From: Microbulbifer pacificus
GTDB lineage: Bacteria; Pseudomonadota; Gammaproteobacteria; Pseudomonadales; Cellvibrionaceae
Reading direction: 5' to 3'
DNA: 64,000 nt
NCBI RefSeq assembly: GCF_033723955.1
Contig: NZ_CP137555.1
Location: 1,833,501-1,897,500, forward strand
Shown here: in pieces, positions 34,626 to 43,543 of the stretch
How the letters are laid out: every line of letters starts with the position of its first letter
How positions within the stretch are numbered: position 1 is the stretch's first letter
Program-made: the position numbers and the translations under genes
Notes under the pieces: model-generated
What the model was told of the DNA's origin: nothing
The model's input: only the letters and a program-made list of their open reading frames with translations
Database searches by the model: none

Positions 34626-36926
34626 TTAGTGACCGGTAGGACCATTTCCGTCCTCGCTGCCGCCATCTTCGCCGTCGCCGCTCGCAGCATCGTCCGGCCA
34701 GTCTTCCTTCCCGGCGGAGCCGCGCCTAGACGCCGGGGCGCGCTCCGTTTTCGTGACATCAACTGGCATTTCGGTCACCGCCGGTGTCGACGGCCCCCAG
34801 CTGCGCACATGCAGGTCGCGCTGCGGGAAGGGAATCTCGATGCCGCGCTGGTTGAACTCCCGCAGCAGCTCAATGTTGTAGAGCGCGGTGAGGTCCCCGA
34901 GGGAGGACACCGCATTGCTGTTCACCCACACCACCAGCTTGAAATCCAGCGAGCTGTCGCCGAAGCTGGTGAGCCACACCTCGGTTTTGCGCTGCCAGTT
35001 GGTAAACGTCACCGGCACCCGCTCCGCCGCCGCCATCGCCGCCTCGCGCACGACTTCCGGATCGGTGCCGTAGGCGACGCCAAACATCACGTGAATGCGC
35101 CGCACCGGATCGTCCAGCGTATGGTTGGTGACACGCCCGGTGACGAATTCGGAATTCGGCACCAGGATATCCACATTGTCGCGGGTGGTAATGCGGGTGG
35201 AGCGCACATTGATATCGCGGATGCGCCCGAACACCCCGGACTCCAGCTCCACCAGATCGCCGACCCGCAGCGGCTGCTCGAACAGCAGGATGATGCCGGA
35301 AATGAAGTTGGAAAATATCGCCTGCATACCAAAGCCGATACCCACCGACAGGGCACCGGCGATCAGCGTGAGCTTGGAGGTGTCCAGCCCCACCATGGTG
35401 AGCACGATGATGGAAGTGATCAGGACGATGCAGTAATTCAGGATTCGCCACAGGGTATAGGCACCCTGCTCGCTGGTGCGGTTTTTACGCACCATGCGCT
35501 TCAAGATCCAGTTCAGCAGCCGCGAACAGGCCCAGGCGCCGAGAATCACCAGGATAATTTGCGCGATGTCCTTCAGGCGGATGGGCTGGCCGCTGATGGC
35601 AAACAACTCGTAGTTGGCCAGGTTACGCCAACTGGCGCGCAGGTCCTGGAACTGGTGCACGGCGCGCTCACCGAGGGTTTTCCACCAACCCTGTTGGCGC
35701 TGGTACACGAACAGCTGGGCAGTTTCGTAGCGCTTCACATCGTCAATCAGGTCACCGGCGCGACCGAGGCCGCTGGCGACCTTTTCAAACTCTCGCCACC
35801 ACTTGGTCATAGCCTTGGAGTCTTCCCCCACCCAGGCAACGATCTGGCGCTGGCGCACATTGAGCTGGCGCGAGAGATTATTTTTTACCGTCTCCGCATT
35901 GGCCACCAGATCCTTGCTGAGGGACAACTTCTGCTCTTCGCCCTCGGTCTCGCTCAAGACACTGTTCATGGCCTGCAGCAGTTCCTGCTTGCGCAGCTGC
36001 AGGCGATTTTCCAGCGTCGCCACGCTGAAGTTCATCATCTTGATCTGCTGCTCCATGGTGACGGCGGCATCGGAGCTTTCGAAGATCAGGTTCTGGGAAT
36101 CGCTGCGCTCGCGCGCCAGATCCTCCAGATTGGATTTTTCCTGGGTGCGCGCAGCGGCAAGCTTTTTCGATACCGCGGCGCTGTAATGCAGTTCCTTCAA
36201 CATGCGCTCCAGTTCCGCGCGGGCAAAGGTCAACTCCTCCTGCCACGCGATGAGCTGTTCCTGCAGCAGCCGCTGCTCCTCGAGCGTCTGCAAATAGGTG
36301 AGCTGGGCGAGAAACACATTTACCGTGGCTTCGAGATATTTCGGGTCCGCGCGGCTCCTGTCGCGCAACGCGACCACACGCTCCCGCATACGACTTAGCG
36401 CCTGCGCGACACTCTCATCCATCTGCGACTTCTCGAGCCGCAGGCCGTCAAGGCGTTGCTGGCCCCGCGCTACCGCCGCATCCGACTGCGCCCATTGCAG
36501 CACATTGGGGTTACTGGGGAACTTGACCTCGGGCAGTACGCCGACCTTCTTCAGCTCCGCGCGCTTCAGCCAGGTCTTGCGAATTCCACTGAAACGCAGT
36601 TTGACCTCGCCGACCTTCTTGCCCAGGTCCGCGTCTTCCGGAATGGACGGGGTCCAGTCCTGCCAGGCTTTCTCCAGCTCCTTTAGCCACTGCTCGCGCT
36701 GTTCCTGGGTGGCGTCCGGCCACTGGGTCCACCAGTCCGCGGCCAGCTCATTGAAGTCCGGGATGACCGGAGAGAATTCTTTCGGCTTGGTAGAGGGGAG
36801 TTGCGCTGCGGCGATCATCGGCAGCAACAGCAGGATGGCAGCGAGGCACAGCAACCACTGCCGCGCGGCAGGCAAGGCGAAACATTGCCGTGGCTGACGG
36901 GGAGAACAGGCGCTAAAACCGGCCAT
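34626..36926 (-). CDS. MscS-family mechanosensitive channel with large coiled-coil N-terminal domain
   Basis: This 766-residue inner-membrane channel opens under membrane tension. It has a signal peptide (WLLCLAAILLLLPMIAAA), then ~380 residues of Glu/Gln/Leu-rich coiled coil, presumably periplasmic. Transmembrane helices follow from ~residue 445. The MscS core contains the pore helix TLIAGALSVGIGFGMQAIFSNFISGIILLFEQPLRVGD, the beta domain (FGRIRDINVRSTRITTRDNVDILVPNSEF) and a C-terminal acidic, Gly-rich tail. The size and layout resemble MscK/KefA-like channels but are shorter. It is upstream of the rhomboid gene on the same strand (132-bp gap). Confidence 0.9.
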   Translation of the reverse strand: MAGFSACSPRQPRQCFALPAARQWLLCLAAILLLLPMIAAAQLPSTKPKEFSPVIPDFNELAADWWTQWPDATQEQREQWLKELEKAWQDWTPSIPEDADLGKKVGEVKLRFSGIRKTWLKRAELKKVGVLPEVKFPSNPNVLQWAQSDAAVARGQQRLDGLRLEKSQMDESVAQALSRMRERVVALRDRSRADPKYLEATVNVFLAQLTYLQTLEEQRLLQEQLIAWQEELTFARAELERMLKELHYSAAVSKKLAAARTQEKSNLEDLARERSDSQNLIFESSDAAVTMEQQIKMMNFSVATLENRLQLRKQELLQAMNSVLSETEGEEQKLSLSKDLVANAETVKNNLSRQLNVRQRQIVAWVGEDSKAMTKWWREFEKVASGLGRAGDLIDDVKRYETAQLFVYQRQQGWWKTLGERAVHQFQDLRASWRNLANYELFAISGQPIRLKDIAQIILVILGAWACSRLLNWILKRMVRKNRTSEQGAYTLWRILNYCIVLITSIIVLTMVGLDTSKLTLIAGALSVGIGFGMQAIFSNFISGIILLFEQPLRVGDLVELESGVFGRIRDINVRSTRITTRDNVDILVPNSEFVTGRVTNHTLDDPVRRIHVMFGVAYGTDPEVVREAAMAAAERVPVTFTNWQRKTEVWLTSFGDSSLDFKLVVWVNSNAVSSLGDLTALYNIELLREFNQRGIEIPFPQRDLHVRSWGPSTPAVTEMPVDVTKTERAPASRRGSAGKEDWPDDAASGDGEDGGSEDGNGPTGH

Positions 36927-37049
36927 GCCCGAGACTGTCCCTGTACATCGGTATTCCTGTTATACGGCGGCGGTAATCACAGGCGCACCGGATGCCGGCA
37001 GGCGCACAATCACCGCATTGACTTCAGTGTAGATGAGCCGCGCCGTTTC

Positions 37050-37907
37050 TCAGCGGCGGCGGTCGTAGCGCTGGATACAGTCGCGGTATTCCCGCTGATA
37101 AATCCGTTGGCGCTGGTCTTCCAGGCTGCTGCCGCGCCGCGCCGCATCGGATGCGCCCTGGCGACAGGCGGACTCGGCGAGCGCGCGGTTGTCGTAGCGC
37201 TCGCCACTGCTCCAGTCGTACGGGGGCCTGACATTGGCATAGGGTCTTATTCCGCGGCGGCGGGGATCGCGGTAGCCCTCCGCTTCATACAACGGAATGC
37301 CCTCCTCGCCCCTGCCATTGGGGTCGAGAGCGCCGGGCGGATAGGCACGGGGAATTCCGGAACGGTCGCGCAGGTCGTCCAGGTTCTCGTCGGGATAGCC
37401 GTAGAGGCGCTCCTCGTAGGCACCCACGATGTCGCCGTTGTAGTAGCGGCGCCATTCATAGGGAGGCGTGGTCACGGTATAACTGCCGCGGCGGGGATCA
37501 AAGCGGTAGAAAGTACCGGTGCCGCTCAGGAAAAAGCGCTGACCATCAATTTCAAAACCCTGACTGCGGCCGGGCAGGAATGACAACTCCGCCCCGAGTG
37601 GCGGCTCCACCCGCAGATAGCCGTCGGCTTCCTTGCGGTAGAAATACCCATCCAGGTAGTAGTAAATATTGCCGCTCAGGGTCAGCTGCTTGGCAGAAGC
37701 GGGTAACTGCCGCTGGCGGTCCGGGTCGCGCCGGTAATCTTCCTCCGCCGCGCCGCTGGATTGATCTGGTGGGGGAGAGTTCTGGGGATTCGTCTGCGCG
37801 CTCGCGCTACCGGCGGCGATGCAAGAGAAAAGCAGCAGTGAGGGGAGAACTCGCGCGCAGGGGCGGTTCCCATGCACAAGCGAAAGAAATCCTGAAAGTC
37901 CGGGCAT
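37050..37907 (-). CDS. DUF6515-like exported protein
   Basis: This 285-residue protein begins at the ATG at 37907, eight bases after GGAGG, and has a signal peptide ending GSASA-Q. Its central part has the DUF6515-like pattern GNIYYYLDGYFYRKEADGYLRVEPPLGA, followed by a second Tyr/Arg/Gly-rich half with many Tyr-Arg pairs. Two cysteines near the C-terminus (SACRQG, RDCIQ) could pair. It is probably periplasmic or cell-surface associated. Function unknown. Confidence 0.75.
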   Translation of the reverse strand: MPGLSGFLSLVHGNRPCARVLPSLLLFSCIAAGSASAQTNPQNSPPPDQSSGAAEEDYRRDPDRQRQLPASAKQLTLSGNIYYYLDGYFYRKEADGYLRVEPPLGAELSFLPGRSQGFEIDGQRFFLSGTGTFYRFDPRRGSYTVTTPPYEWRRYYNGDIVGAYEERLYGYPDENLDDLRDRSGIPRAYPPGALDPNGRGEEGIPLYEAEGYRDPRRRGIRPYANVRPPYDWSSGERYDNRALAESACRQGASDAARRGSSLEDQRQRIYQREYRDCIQRYDRRR

Positions 37908-38292
37908 AGGGCGACCTCCGCCACGTGCACCATGCGGCACACTGCACACCACCCCCACACCTTCGGTTCAGCAATTACTGATCCGCAGAAACAGCCACGC
38001 ACGGCCCCCGCCACCTTAAAAGACTAGGCGGCAGGAACCGCACGCGCCACGGTAGCCGGAGGCGCCACCCTCCCATAATGGGTGGCGAACACAGCACAGC
38101 GCCCAAACCTCAACGGTTCCGCACTTTGTGCCGATTCGACCGACTACCCGGAAATTCTAGCCTCGAGGTGGCAGACTCCCCATCCACTCGACATTCAGGC
38201 AGTCCGTGTCTGCCGTATATCGCGGAAGATTGACCGATAGGCCAGATACATTTTCATGTATCCGGCTAATCGGTCAGCTGCAGATAACGTGG
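37908..38292. other. Gene-free stretch with two stem-loops
   Basis: No supported gene is seen. CGCCACCC/GGGTGGCG (38063-38087) is an 8-bp stem. A longer interrupted hairpin (38231-38276; outer TGACCGAT/ATCGGTCA, inner GATACA/TGTATC around TTTTCA) lies 17 bp past the aminotransferase stop and may be its terminator, although no U-run follows. Confidence 0.45.
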
Positions 38293-39606
38293 TTATGCCA
38301 GCCCGGAAATCACCTCGCGCAGTTTGGTGACGATATCGTCAATTTCATGGGCCTCGATAATCAGCGGCGGCGACATACACAGCGCATCGCCAATGCCCCG
38401 CGCCATCACCCCCGCTTCCCACGCCAGCGCCGACGCCTTGGCCCCGAACTTGCCTTTGAGGTTTTCCGGTGCGCGCAGCTCGATTGCCCCCACCAGCCCG
38501 TAATTGCGCACATCGATCACATTGTCGAGATCCGCCAGGCTGTGCAGTGCGTTTTCCCAGTGCTTGCCGATATCGCCGGCGGCGCGGGTCAGCAGTCCCT
38601 CGCGATCGTAGATATCCAGCGTCGCCATACCGGCAGCACAGGCCACCGGGTGTGCGGAGTAGGTGTAACCGTGGAAAAACTCCACTGCGCCCTCGGCGGC
38701 GGCATCCATCACGGTGTTGTAAATCTTGTCACTCACAAACACCGCGCCCAGCGGCACCGTCGCATTGGTGATGCCCTTGGCGGAAGTGATCATGTCCGGC
38801 GTCACCCCGAATTCCTGGGAGGCAAACGGCGAACCGGTACGGCCCCAGCCGGAAATCACCTCATCAAAAATCAGCAGCAGATCGTGCTTGTCGCAGATCT
38901 CGCGCAGTTGCTTGAGGTAACCCTGCGGCGGCAGCACCACACCACCGGCACCGGAGAACGGCTCCACAATCACCGCCGCAATCTGGTCCGCGCCGTGGAA
39001 CGCAACCAGACGCTCGAGATCCTCCGCCAGCTCGATACCGTGCTGCGGCAGGCCGCGGCTGAACGCATTGCGCGCGATATCCAGGGTGTGGCGCATGTGA
39101 TTGGACTTCACCGGCTGGCCGAACGCCTGGTAATTCGTCGGAATACCACCCACGGAAATACCACCGAAGTTCACCCCGTGGTAACCCTTCTCGCGGCCGA
39201 TAAACATGGTGCGGGTGCCCTTGCCACGGGCGCGCTGGTACTGCAGTGCAATCTTCAGCGCCGACTCCACCGCCTCGGAACCGGAATTGCCGAAGAACAC
39301 ACGGTTCAGGCCATCCGGCGTGTACTGCACCAGGCGCTCGGAATATTCAAAGCTCAGCTCGTGGCCGAAATTGAAAATGGAGCTGTAATCCAGCTTCAGC
39401 GCCTGCTGGTGAATCGCCTCGGCAATTTCGCGACGGCAGTGGCCCGCGTTGGAACACCACAGGCCGGCAGTGGCATCGATGATCTTGCGACCGGATTTTT
39501 CAAACAGGTAAATGCCCTCCGCACGCTCGACAATGCGCGGCGCCGCCTTGTAAGAGCGGTTGGGGGTAAAGGGCATCCAGAATGCATCGGTTTTCAGTTC
39601 GGACAT
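38293..39606 (-). CDS. Class III omega-amino acid:pyruvate aminotransferase
   Basis: This PLP enzyme (437 residues) moves an omega-amino group, for example from beta-alanine, GABA or a diamine, to pyruvate, giving a semialdehyde. The class III signatures are present: FFGNSGSEAVESALK, EKGYHGVN, LLIFDEVISGWGRTG (Asp248 binds the pyridinium) and MITSAKGITN (Schiff-base Lys277). FWMPFTPNR near the N-terminus and the ALCMSPPLII C-terminal motif are typical of the beta-alanine:pyruvate group. The neighbour gabD would oxidise the semialdehyde. GGAG lies six bases before the ATG. It is probably co-transcribed downstream of gabD, with a REP-like element in the gap. Confidence 0.9.
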   Translation of the reverse strand: MSELKTDAFWMPFTPNRSYKAAPRIVERAEGIYLFEKSGRKIIDATAGLWCSNAGHCRREIAEAIHQQALKLDYSSIFNFGHELSFEYSERLVQYTPDGLNRVFFGNSGSEAVESALKIALQYQRARGKGTRTMFIGREKGYHGVNFGGISVGGIPTNYQAFGQPVKSNHMRHTLDIARNAFSRGLPQHGIELAEDLERLVAFHGADQIAAVIVEPFSGAGGVVLPPQGYLKQLREICDKHDLLLIFDEVISGWGRTGSPFASQEFGVTPDMITSAKGITNATVPLGAVFVSDKIYNTVMDAAAEGAVEFFHGYTYSAHPVACAAGMATLDIYDREGLLTRAAGDIGKHWENALHSLADLDNVIDVRNYGLVGAIELRAPENLKGKFGAKASALAWEAGVMARGIGDALCMSPPLIIEAHEIDDIVTKLREVISGLA

Positions 39607-39664
39607 GAATTTCTCCGACTCAAAATTTGAGCCTTACTAACGTAGTAAAAAACTTCGAAGCGAA

Positions 39665-39776
39665 GGCAAAGTGCCGGGTGCGGGTTTTCAGGAGCGTCGG
39701 CAACAGGGATGTTGCCGACGCAGCGTACAGGGATGTATTCACAGCGGTCCTGAAAATCCGCACCCGGTGTTTTGCC
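39665..39776. repeat. REP-like double-hairpin element, copy 3
   Basis: It has the same layout and orientation as copy 2. The outer 29-nt arms (39665-39693, 39748-39776) match at 25 positions, and the inner 12-bp hairpin is GCGTCGGCAACA / TGTTGCCGACGC (39694-39721, loop GGGA). Both strands of the inner stem changed together relative to copy 2. It lies between gabD and the aminotransferase gene. Confidence 0.8.
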
Positions 39777-39818
39777 GCCACCTCAGGAAATTAGAAAGTT
39801 CTAAATCAGCTACGAAGC

Positions 39819-41264
39819 TCAAACCCCGTAGCAGCAATATTTGGTCTCGTAAAATTCCGCCATACCCTCAACGCCGCCCTCGCGGCCGATACCGGATTCC
39901 TTGATACCGCCGAAGGGCGCCACCGTGGTCGAGAACACACCGGCGTTACACGCCACCATGCCGTACTCCAGCGCCTCCACCACCCGATTCGCGCGGTGAA
40001 TATTCTCGCTCATCACATAAGCCGCCAGCCCATACGCCGTATCATTCGCGCGTCGGATCACATCCGCCTCATCGCGGAACTTCAGCACCACCGCCAGCGG
40101 CCCGAAAATCTCCTCGCGTGCAATGCGCATATCATCGTGCACATCCACCAGCAGCGTCGGCGCATAGTAATTCTCGCCGTTCGGCAGAAAATCCCCGCCC
40201 AACAGCAGACGCGCCCCATTGGCCACCGCCTCCTCCACCAGGCCGTGCACCCGATCCACCGCGCGGCGGAAAATCAGCGGCCCAAAAGTTGTGCCCTGTT
40301 CCAGCCCATGCCCCGGCACCAGCGCCGCCATCTGCGCGCGCAGCTTTTCGACAAAGACATCGTGCACCGACTCGTGCACGTAAATCCGGTTGGTGGACAC
40401 ACAAGTCTGGCCTGCATTGCGCATTTTGGTAGCCATGCAGGCAGTCACCGCCACATCGATATCCGCATCGTCAAACACGATAAACGGCGCATTGCCACCG
40501 AGCTCCATCGACATTTTCTTCACCGTGCCCGCGCACTGGCTCATCAGCAGCTTGCCCACCTGGGTAGAGCCGGTGAAGGTGAACTTCGCCACCCGCGGAT
40601 CTTGTGTCAGCACCTTGCCGACGGCCGCCGAATCACTGCTCACCACCACATTCAGCGTACCCGCCGGCAATCCCGCCTCCTGCGCCAGCGCACACAGCGC
40701 CAGTGCGGACAGGGGCGTCTCTGCCGCCGGCTTGATCACCACGGTGCAGCCCGCCGCCAGTGCCGGCGCCGCCTTGCGGGTGATCATCGCATTGGGGAAA
40801 TTCCACGGTGTAATGCAGGTCACCACACCCACCGGCTGGCGGATGGTGTGCAGGCGCATGTTCGGGTTGTGGGTAGGGATGGTCTGGCCATAGGCGCGAC
40901 GACACTCCTCCGCGTACCACTCGATGTAAGAGGCGCCGTAATCGATCTCTCCCAGCGCCTCCGCCAGCGGCTTGCCCTGCTCCATGGTCAGCAACCGCGC
41001 CAGGTCCTCGCGGTTGTTGGCGATCAACTGATACCAGCGCTTCAGGATTGCTGCGCGTTCGGCGGCAGTCTTGCCACTCCATGCCGGGAAAGCGGCGTGG
41101 GCCGCGGCCACCGCCTGCTCCGCGTCTGCCGCGGTGCCATCGGCGATATCCGCCAGCAATGCACCCGTTGCGGGGTCAGTGACCGCCAACTTACCGGCGC
41201 CATCGCGCCACTGGCCATCGATATAGTTCTGGGCCTTCAACAATTGGTTATTGTTCAGTTCCAT
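39819..41264 (-). CDS. gabD: NAD(P)-dependent succinate-semialdehyde dehydrogenase family
   Basis: This 481-residue aldehyde dehydrogenase has the catalytic Glu254 (MELGGNAPFIVFDDAD) and Cys288 (NAGQTCVSTNR, the number used in E. coli GabD). The GabD-like C-terminal EALEYGMVACNAGVFSTTVAPFGGIKESGIGREGG and ETKYCC are present. It should oxidise the semialdehyde made by the adjacent aminotransferase, completing an omega-amino acid catabolic step; succinate or malonate semialdehyde is the likely substrate. GGGAG lies six bases before the ATG. It is divergent from a LysR regulator with a palindrome between. Confidence 0.92.
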   Translation of the reverse strand: MELNNNQLLKAQNYIDGQWRDGAGKLAVTDPATGALLADIADGTAADAEQAVAAAHAAFPAWSGKTAAERAAILKRWYQLIANNREDLARLLTMEQGKPLAEALGEIDYGASYIEWYAEECRRAYGQTIPTHNPNMRLHTIRQPVGVVTCITPWNFPNAMITRKAAPALAAGCTVVIKPAAETPLSALALCALAQEAGLPAGTLNVVVSSDSAAVGKVLTQDPRVAKFTFTGSTQVGKLLMSQCAGTVKKMSMELGGNAPFIVFDDADIDVAVTACMATKMRNAGQTCVSTNRIYVHESVHDVFVEKLRAQMAALVPGHGLEQGTTFGPLIFRRAVDRVHGLVEEAVANGARLLLGGDFLPNGENYYAPTLLVDVHDDMRIAREEIFGPLAVVLKFRDEADVIRRANDTAYGLAAYVMSENIHRANRVVEALEYGMVACNAGVFSTTVAPFGGIKESGIGREGGVEGMAEFYETKYCCYGV

Positions 41265-41362
41265 CGAATACTCCCTGATCGCTGTTGTATCAACGTTTCC
41301 GCGATTCTGGATCGGCAGTCCAGCGGCGAATAGTAAGAACTGTGAAACTAAAATTTACGGTT

Positions 41363-41375
41363 ATCAAACTTTGAT
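41363..41375. promoter_or_regulatory. Candidate LysR-type binding site between gabD and the lysR gene
   Basis: ATCAAACTTTGAT is a palindrome (6-bp arms, 1-nt centre) of the T-N11-A LysR-box form, about 40 bp upstream of the LysR start and 100 bp upstream of gabD. Confidence 0.5.
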
Positions 41376-41415
41376 TTAGGCTGGCAGCTTCAATGAACGA
41401 TTTCAGGACCTGAGG

Positions 41416-42330
41416 ATGAAAACCGGCAAATCCGCACTCTCCGGCCGCATCAGCGATATGGATCTGCGCCTGCTGCGGGTATTCCGCGAAGTGGTACAGG
41501 CCGGCGGGCTGGCGCCCGCGGAAGTGGCTCTCAATATCAGCCGCTCCACCATCAGCGTGCACCTGTCCGACCTGGAGACACGCCTGGGCCTGCAGCTGTG
41601 CCTGCGCTCCCGCGGCCGCGCCGACTTCAAGCTGACCCCGGAGGGGGAAGCCCTGTATCAGGCCATCCTGGAACTGGACGGCCACCTGGCCAGTTTCAAA
41701 AGCCAGGTGAATGCCATCCAGTCACAGCTCACCGGCAAACTGCGTATTCTGTTGCCGGATGATGTGCTGGAAATGCCCCAGCTCGACCTGCCCACCACCA
41801 TCGCGCGCCTGCGCGAGCGCGCGCCGCAGCTGCAGCTGGATATCCAGCTCGCCGCCCCCCATGAACTGGAGCTGGAAATTCTCGCCGGGCGCGCCGATGT
41901 CGGCCTCAACCCGCTGCACTCCCGCCGCCCGGGCCTCAGCTACCAGCCCCTGTTCAGCCATCAATCGCTGCTCTACGGCGCGGCGAGCCATCCCTGCACA
42001 ACAGATATGAATGAAGAGTTCATTACCCAGCAGGAACTCGCCGCACCGGATCACGCGGTGCTGTCTGGCGCCGCACACCTGTACCGGCTGTTCCCACACA
42101 AAAGCATCGCCAACCATATGGCCGCGCGCCTGGCGATGATCCTGTCGGGAAAATTTATCGGCTTTCTGCCCACCTACCTGGCGGATGAATATGTTAGAAA
42201 TGGAGCCCTGATCGCGCTGCGACCCGAGCGCTTCAGCTACCAGATACAGAATGCCATTACGTGTAAAAGCAGTGCCATGGAACAACCTGCCGTACAGTTG
42301 TTTACTTCCGCACTGGTACTCAATCACTAA
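41416..42330 (+). CDS. LysR-family transcriptional regulator, divergent from gabD
   Basis: The 304-residue protein has an N-terminal LysR helix-turn-helix (MDLRLLRVFREVVQAGGLAPAEVALNISRSTISVHLSDLETRLGLQLC) and a C-terminal periplasmic-binding-like effector domain (LELEILAGRADVGLNPLHSRRPGL; GKFIGFLPTYLADEYV). Divergent placement suggests it controls the gabD-aminotransferase unit. AGGA lies eight bases before the ATG. The effector, perhaps an omega-amino acid or semialdehyde, is not predictable from sequence. Confidence 0.9.
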   Translation: MKTGKSALSGRISDMDLRLLRVFREVVQAGGLAPAEVALNISRSTISVHLSDLETRLGLQLCLRSRGRADFKLTPEGEALYQAILELDGHLASFKSQVNAIQSQLTGKLRILLPDDVLEMPQLDLPTTIARLRERAPQLQLDIQLAAPHELELEILAGRADVGLNPLHSRRPGLSYQPLFSHQSLLYGAASHPCTTDMNEEFITQQELAAPDHAVLSGAAHLYRLFPHKSIANHMAARLAMILSGKFIGFLPTYLADEYVRNGALIALRPERFSYQIQNAITCKSSAMEQPAVQLFTSALVLNH

Positions 42331-42463
42331 TCGCACGGCACATGAACACATCAAAGGCCCACGCAGTAAAAACGCAGCACCTCACCCATATCAAATACAA
42401 GCTGGCCGTATTTGATGCAAAAGGGATAGGCCAGTGTTAGCCGTTGATGGATACAGGAATCAC

Positions 42464-42772
42464 ATGCAACAAGAAAAATTCACCCAGGAAGTATCCCGCA
42501 GGCTACGTGGGCTTTTTGGCTCGTCCAAGCTGGGTTTTCCAATTCCGCCCATTGAGCGCCACCGCCTCGAAGGCTTTATGCAGGCAGGGATATTTCTCGG
42601 GCTCAGCAGCAAAGCAGAGCTGGCCCAGCTGATGGAGGATATACACGTCGACATATTCGGCAAGACCATTGCCGAGCGCAAAGCCCAGGCACCGCTGTCG
42701 TGGGTCTTCGAAGAAGTCGACTACAGCCACTACGAATCCCCCGCCTACGAGCGCACCCGCCAGGAGAGCTGA
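42464..42772 (+). CDS. Hypothetical protein (102 residues)
   Basis: This small soluble, Glu/Arg-rich protein has no family I recognise. The ATG at 42464 has AGGA six bases upstream and is preferred to a GTG at 42434. A helical N-terminal part (EVSRRLRGLFGSSKLGFPIPPIERHRLEGFMQAGIFLGLSSKAELAQLMEDIH) is followed by an aromatic, acidic tail (WVFEEVDYSHYESPAYERTR). The LSSKAELAQLMEDIHVDIFGKT segment could be a DNA- or protein-contact helix pair; this is a guess. Confidence 0.6.
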   Translation: MQQEKFTQEVSRRLRGLFGSSKLGFPIPPIERHRLEGFMQAGIFLGLSSKAELAQLMEDIHVDIFGKTIAERKAQAPLSWVFEEVDYSHYESPAYERTRQES

Positions 42773-42858
42773 TGCGTCCCAGAAAACTTCGCACCGCAGC
42801 CCCTCATATGTTTACAGGGATCACCCCCCGCAAAAGCTATTAATTACTGGAGCAAACC

Positions 42859-43350
42859 TTGAGCGTAACGACGTATTACCTGGAAATGACCGACCCCCGG
42901 GAACTGAACGCCAAGCCCTGCCCCGAGGGCTTCTCGGTGATTGAAGCGGAGGAAAAAGAATTTCGTTTCAATCGCTACCTCTACCAGCTGGTGGGCGAGC
43001 CGTGGCAGTGGACCGATAAGCTGAAATGGCCGGACCGCGAGTGGCAGGACTATGCGGAGCGCGATGCACTGCGCACCTGGGTCGCCTACTATCGCGGGGC
43101 CATTGCCGGCTATTTCGAACTGGAACAACAGCCCGATGGCGATGTGCAGATCGCCTATTTTGGCCTGGCACCGCGCTTTGTCGGCCGCGGTTTTGGTGGT
43201 CACCTGCTGAGCTGTGCCCTTGAAGAGGCGTGGAAATGGGCGCCCTGTCGTCGGGTGTGGGTCCACACCTGCACCCTGGATCACGATAGCGCCCTGGGCA
43301 ATTACCAGGCGCGCGGTATGGCGATCTATCGTACAGATACCGAAGAGTGA
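42859..43350 (+). CDS. GNAT-family N-acetyltransferase
   Basis: This 163-residue cytosolic acetyl-CoA-dependent acyltransferase shows strand beta4 IAGYFELEQQ and the acetyl-CoA binding loop FVGRGFGGHLLSCALEEAW, in place of Q/RxxGxG/A. VWVHTCTLDHDSALGNYQARGM matches the C-terminal GNAT motif. The start is TTG with GGAG six bases before it. Substrate unknown. Confidence 0.85.
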   Translation: MSVTTYYLEMTDPRELNAKPCPEGFSVIEAEEKEFRFNRYLYQLVGEPWQWTDKLKWPDREWQDYAERDALRTWVAYYRGAIAGYFELEQQPDGDVQIAYFGLAPRFVGRGFGGHLLSCALEEAWKWAPCRRVWVHTCTLDHDSALGNYQARGMAIYRTDTEE

Positions 43351-43543
43351 TTATCCGCAGTTCGTGGTGCACGAAAACAATCGTGTGCCACCTTCCACCG
43401 GCGTCTTACAACACGCGGCCGGAGAGCGCAAAAACTCGACGCTTTATCCGCCGAAGGCACGACTCTTAGCCCCCAGCCGGAAAACCTTCAGGCAATGCAT
43501 ATATAGTTCATTGGGTATGAATTCTTGATGAGCAGAACTGACT

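Noticed and set aside
29616..39776. REP-like elements considered as a CRISPR array or simple terminators
   Set aside because: There are only three copies at irregular distances and in mixed orientation, with no spacer series; the inner hairpins lack U-runs.
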